From Selaginella moellendorffii (lineage: Eukaryota > Streptophyta > Lycopodiopsida > Selaginellales > Selaginellaceae), in NCBI RefSeq assembly GCF_000143415.4, contig NW_003314460.1, positions 16,971-59,330 on the forward strand: a stretch of 42,360 bases of DNA, written 5' to 3'. The notes below the pieces were generated by a model. It saw nothing but the letters and a program-made list of their open reading frames with translations. It ran no database searches and was not told the origin of the DNA. The first letter of the stretch is position 1. Every line of letters starts with the position of its first letter. The translations under genes were made by a program, and so were the position numbers. This document shows, piece by piece, positions 42,191 to 42,360 of the stretch.

Positions 42191-42360
42191 TTTTGTTGAT
42201 GTTTCTTGTAAAAAAAATTATAAATTGAGCTAAAGGACAAAAAAAATGTAATTCAAAATAAAGATATTACATAAACAATAAAAAATTAAAAAAATATTTT
42301 AGAAGAAACTAAAATTTCTTTTCAAGATAAGAGCTTCAAATAGACTTGTTACATAGTTAG
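42191..42360. other. AT-rich flank
   Basis: Nothing recognised. Confidence 0.5.

Overview
This window comes from a plant nuclear genome. Its broken genes match plant families: a plant-type kelch protein, a TIC32-like short-chain dehydrogenase, phosphoribosylformylglycinamidine synthase, an ALDH21-like aldehyde dehydrogenase and a DnaJ/thioredoxin-like protein. Their introns are mostly 43-90 bp with GT..AG ends, and the intergenic DNA is very AT-rich. Very short introns together with an ALDH21-like gene suggest a lycophyte such as Selaginella. That is inference; no single marker proves it. I found no gene that I would call intact, and no rRNA, complete tRNA or CRISPR array.

Left half (1-26,125): a graveyard of gene fragments, many present in two or three diverged copies. 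Two kelch pseudogenes (about 7.99-9.83 kb and 15.13-16.93 kb) lie in the same orientation in a roughly 7 kb direct duplication that also carries a Helitron 3' end and an unrecognised upstream exon. Downstream of the kelch segment the two copies join different partners. Copy A runs into an amidohydrolase fragment and a protein-kinase fragment. Copy B runs into a purine-synthesis (PurL/FGAMS) exon fused inside an exon to a TIC32-like SDR gene, followed by an ALDH fragment on the other strand. ALDH, SDR, amidohydrolase and kinase pieces recur at 1-1.7 kb, and FGAMS recurs at 22.47-22.88 kb. A Helitron-like element with A|TC...CTAG|T ends (11,370-14,688) carries a histone-H3-like fragment. The last gene, a DnaJ/thioredoxin-like protein (about 24.8-26.1 kb), is cut by a retrotransposon.

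Right half (26,126-42,058): two nested LTR retrotransposons. The outer one has TG..CA ends, a 5-bp target duplication ATGAG at 26,121-26,125 and 42,059-42,063, LTRs of about 1.8-1.9 kb, a tRNA-Met-type primer site and a polypurine tract. Its left LTR is split by an 8,129-bp inner element (27,211-35,339; target duplication CAGAC) with 1,140-bp LTRs. Neither internal region shows recognisable gag or pol, so both look like large non-autonomous (LARD-type) elements. The long ORFs in the outer LTRs come from a stop-free hexameric minisatellite. After removing both insertions, the DnaJ-like reading frame stays open across the join for about 44 more codons, to 42,190.

Most unusual features: four evenly spaced ABRE/G-box motifs and a perfect 12-bp-arm hairpin near the 3' end of the inner LTR; a 982-bp fold-back copy of LTR plus internal sequence inside the inner right LTR; a run of tRNA-T-arm-like hairpins in the outer internal region; an in-place inversion of about 80 bp across a splice acceptor and exon start in kelch copy B; and the exon-internal FGAMS/SDR fusion.
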